Shown: positions 4,745 to 5,966 of the stretch, piece after piece
Layout: each line of letters opens with the position of its first letter
How positions within the stretch are numbered: the first letter of the stretch is position 1
Assembly (NCBI GenBank): GCA_002329645.1
Contig: DCTS01000081.1
Span: forward strand, 139-6,104
DNA: 5,966 nucleotides
Direction of reading: 5' to 3'
From: Lachnoclostridium sp. UBA1434
GTDB lineage: Bacteria; Bacillota; Clostridia; Lachnospirales; Lachnospiraceae
Notes under the pieces: generated by a model
The model's input: only the letters and a program-made list of their open reading frames with translations
The model's database searches: none
What the model was told of the DNA's origin: nothing
Position numbers and translations under genes: made by a program

Positions 4745-5966
4745 TCAGCAGTCGTATGTTTTTGCAGCTTCGAACTCGTCCAGTATAGCCTGTTCCAGCT
4801 TTTTCGTCAAAAGCGAAACGACTACGATTACTATGCATGAGAGAACGAATGCCGGAAACAGTTCATATATGGCAAATACGCCGCCAAGCTGTGAAATCAG
4901 CTTATTCCATATGAATACCATACTGCCTCCGGTGAGTATTCCTGCGATAGCACCAGCCCTTGTCGTCCTCTTCCAGAACAATGAGAACAGTATTATAGGT
5001 CCGAAGGTTGCTCCAAAACCTGCCCATGCAAATGATACCACCTTGAAGATAACACTGTCTTTATCCAAAGCTACAATTATTCCGAATAAGGAGACAACCA
5101 GCAAAGTTATACGGGAAACCAGCATAACCTGCTTATCGGTTGCATTCTTTTTGAATATTCCTTTGAAAATATCCCGTGAAAGTGCCGATGATGCTATGAG
5201 CAGATACGAGTCGGAAGAACTCATCGTGGCAGCAAGGATTCCTGACATGATTATGCCTGCCACAAATGCAGGAAGCAATCCTGTGGACATGGTAATGAAT
5301 ATATTCTCTGAAGCGCTCCTTGTAAGCAGCTCGGCAGGATACAGCGTTCTTCCTGTAAGTCCGATTGCAACTGCAACAAACAGCGAAATAACGCACCAGA
5401 TTATTGCTATACGTCTCGACTTCTTCAACTCAGCAGACCTTTTTATTGCCATGAATCTTAAAAGTACCTGAGGCATACCAAAATATCCAAGACCCCAGGA
5501 CATGGTTGATATGATAGTCAGCAGGCCATATTCTTTGGCTGCTCCGAACATGGGCTTCCCCGCAGCATCAAGTATCTGTACTTCGTCCGCCGTCAATTGG
5601 GGCTGAGCTATACCAAAAAATTCGGAAAAGCCCGGAATTGACTTCATATTATCAATAATAACAGGTATCCCTCCGGCAGCGATCACTCCAACGATCAAAA
5701 CCGTGCAAAGCGCAACAATCATAACGATTCCCTGCAGGAAGTCCGTAGTGCTTTCTGCAAGAAAACCGCCAAGATACGTATACAGAATTACTATAACCGC
5801 ACCTATTATCATAACGGTCTGATACTGCATTCCAAATAAAGTACTGAACAGCTTACCGAACGTAACAAAGCAGCTTCCTGCATAAACCGCGAAAAAAACA
5901 AGTATGAACAGTGATGCTATCGCCAGAATTATTCTCTTATTCTCTTTGTACCTGTTGCTTAAAAAC
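4745..5966 (-). CDS. putP: PutP-like sodium/solute (probably proline) symporter, N-terminus outside window
   Basis: The 406 visible residues match the sodium:solute symporter family and align by eye with E. coli PutP, the Na+/L-proline symporter of the inner membrane. About 100-120 N-terminal residues are missing, because the frame stays open across base 5966; the ATG at 5828-5830 (Met46 of the visible part) is internal. Diagnostic stretches, in visible-residue numbering, are LYTYLGGFLAESTTDFLQG (61-79), SWGLGYFGMPQVLLRFMA (156-173), SGILAATMSSSDSYLL (241-256, where PutP has its Na+-binding Ser/Thr region) and FAWAGFGATFGPIILFSLFW (312-331). Several hydrophobic helices are evident, separated by short charged loops such as KRSAELKKSRR. 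The loop near 105-145 looks somewhat longer than in E. coli PutP. No putA-like partner is visible. Proline is the likeliest substrate, but related symporters carry other solutes. Transcription probably ends at the hairpin at 4613-4644. Confidence 0.92.
   Translation of the reverse strand, partial: FLSNRYKENKRIILAIASLFILVFFAVYAGSCFVTFGKLFSTLFGMQYQTVMIIGAVIVILYTYLGGFLAESTTDFLQGIVMIVALCTVLIVGVIAAGGIPVIIDNMKSIPGFSEFFGIAQPQLTADEVQILDAAGKPMFGAAKEYGLLTIISTMSWGLGYFGMPQVLLRFMAIKRSAELKKSRRIAIIWCVISLFVAVAIGLTGRTLYPAELLTRSASENIFITMSTGLLPAFVAGIIMSGILAATMSSSDSYLLIASSALSRDIFKGIFKKNATDKQVMLVSRITLLVVSLFGIIVALDKDSVIFKVVSFAWAGFGATFGPIILFSLFWKRTTRAGAIAGILTGGSMVFIWNKLISQLGGVFAIYELFPAFVLSCIVIVVVSLLTKKLEQAILDEFEAAKTYDC

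Noticed and set aside
4588..4788. 66-codon + strand frame across the terminator hairpin
   Set aside because: It runs through the 14-bp hairpin stem and into the antisense of the symporter, and has no ribosome binding site.
4833..5471. 212-codon + strand frame inside the symporter gene
   Set aside because: It lies antisense to a clear PutP-like coding sequence and has no convincing ribosome binding site.

Overview
The window looks like chromosomal DNA of a moderately low-GC, Gram-positive anaerobe of the Clostridia (Bacillota). The evidence is strong AGGAGG-type ribosome binding sites, AT-rich promoters, and the style of the AraC-type, aldehyde dehydrogenase (ALDH), RlmI-type and PutP-type proteins. 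This placement is inferred from style and is not a species identification.

Layout. Positions 1-150 hold six 25-bp direct repeats that run off the left edge. A sigma-A-like promoter and a + strand gene (213-1160) follow. That gene encodes an AraC-type DNA-binding domain fused to a GNAT acetyltransferase-like domain, and a strong internal ribosome binding site lies exactly at the domain junction. Eleven bases further on, the convergent minus-strand gene (1172-2590) encodes a class 3-type aldehyde dehydrogenase. A divergent intergenic region (2591-2877) carries a promoter for each flanking gene and an 11-codon open frame ahead of the ALDH gene. The + strand gene at 2878-4107 is an RlmI-type 23S rRNA cytosine-C5 methyltransferase. 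A gene-free stretch (4108-4744) follows, made of about fifteen 28-32 bp tandem units, a bulged hairpin, a strong convergent terminator hairpin, and about 100 bp with nothing recognisable. The right end (4745-5966, minus strand) is the C-terminal four-fifths of a PutP-like Na+/solute symporter whose start lies outside the window.

The four genes do not form an obvious pathway. They appear to be separate units: two convergent pairs around one divergent promoter region.

The most unusual feature is the array after the methyltransferase gene. Its units are recognisably copies of the last 30 bp of that gene, stop codon included. Most read, in the gene's own register, as a variant of the C-terminal octapeptide followed by a stop (KFYIFQVV-stop in the gene; EFRIFRVI-stop, DFHIFRVL-stop and similar in the array). 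The 25-bp array at the left edge can be read in the same style (EGIYQHN-stop, EGIYLHN-stop). This suggests that gene 3' ends in this genome may have been tandemly amplified, possibly twice within one window. That is an inference from sequence alone and needs comparative checking.
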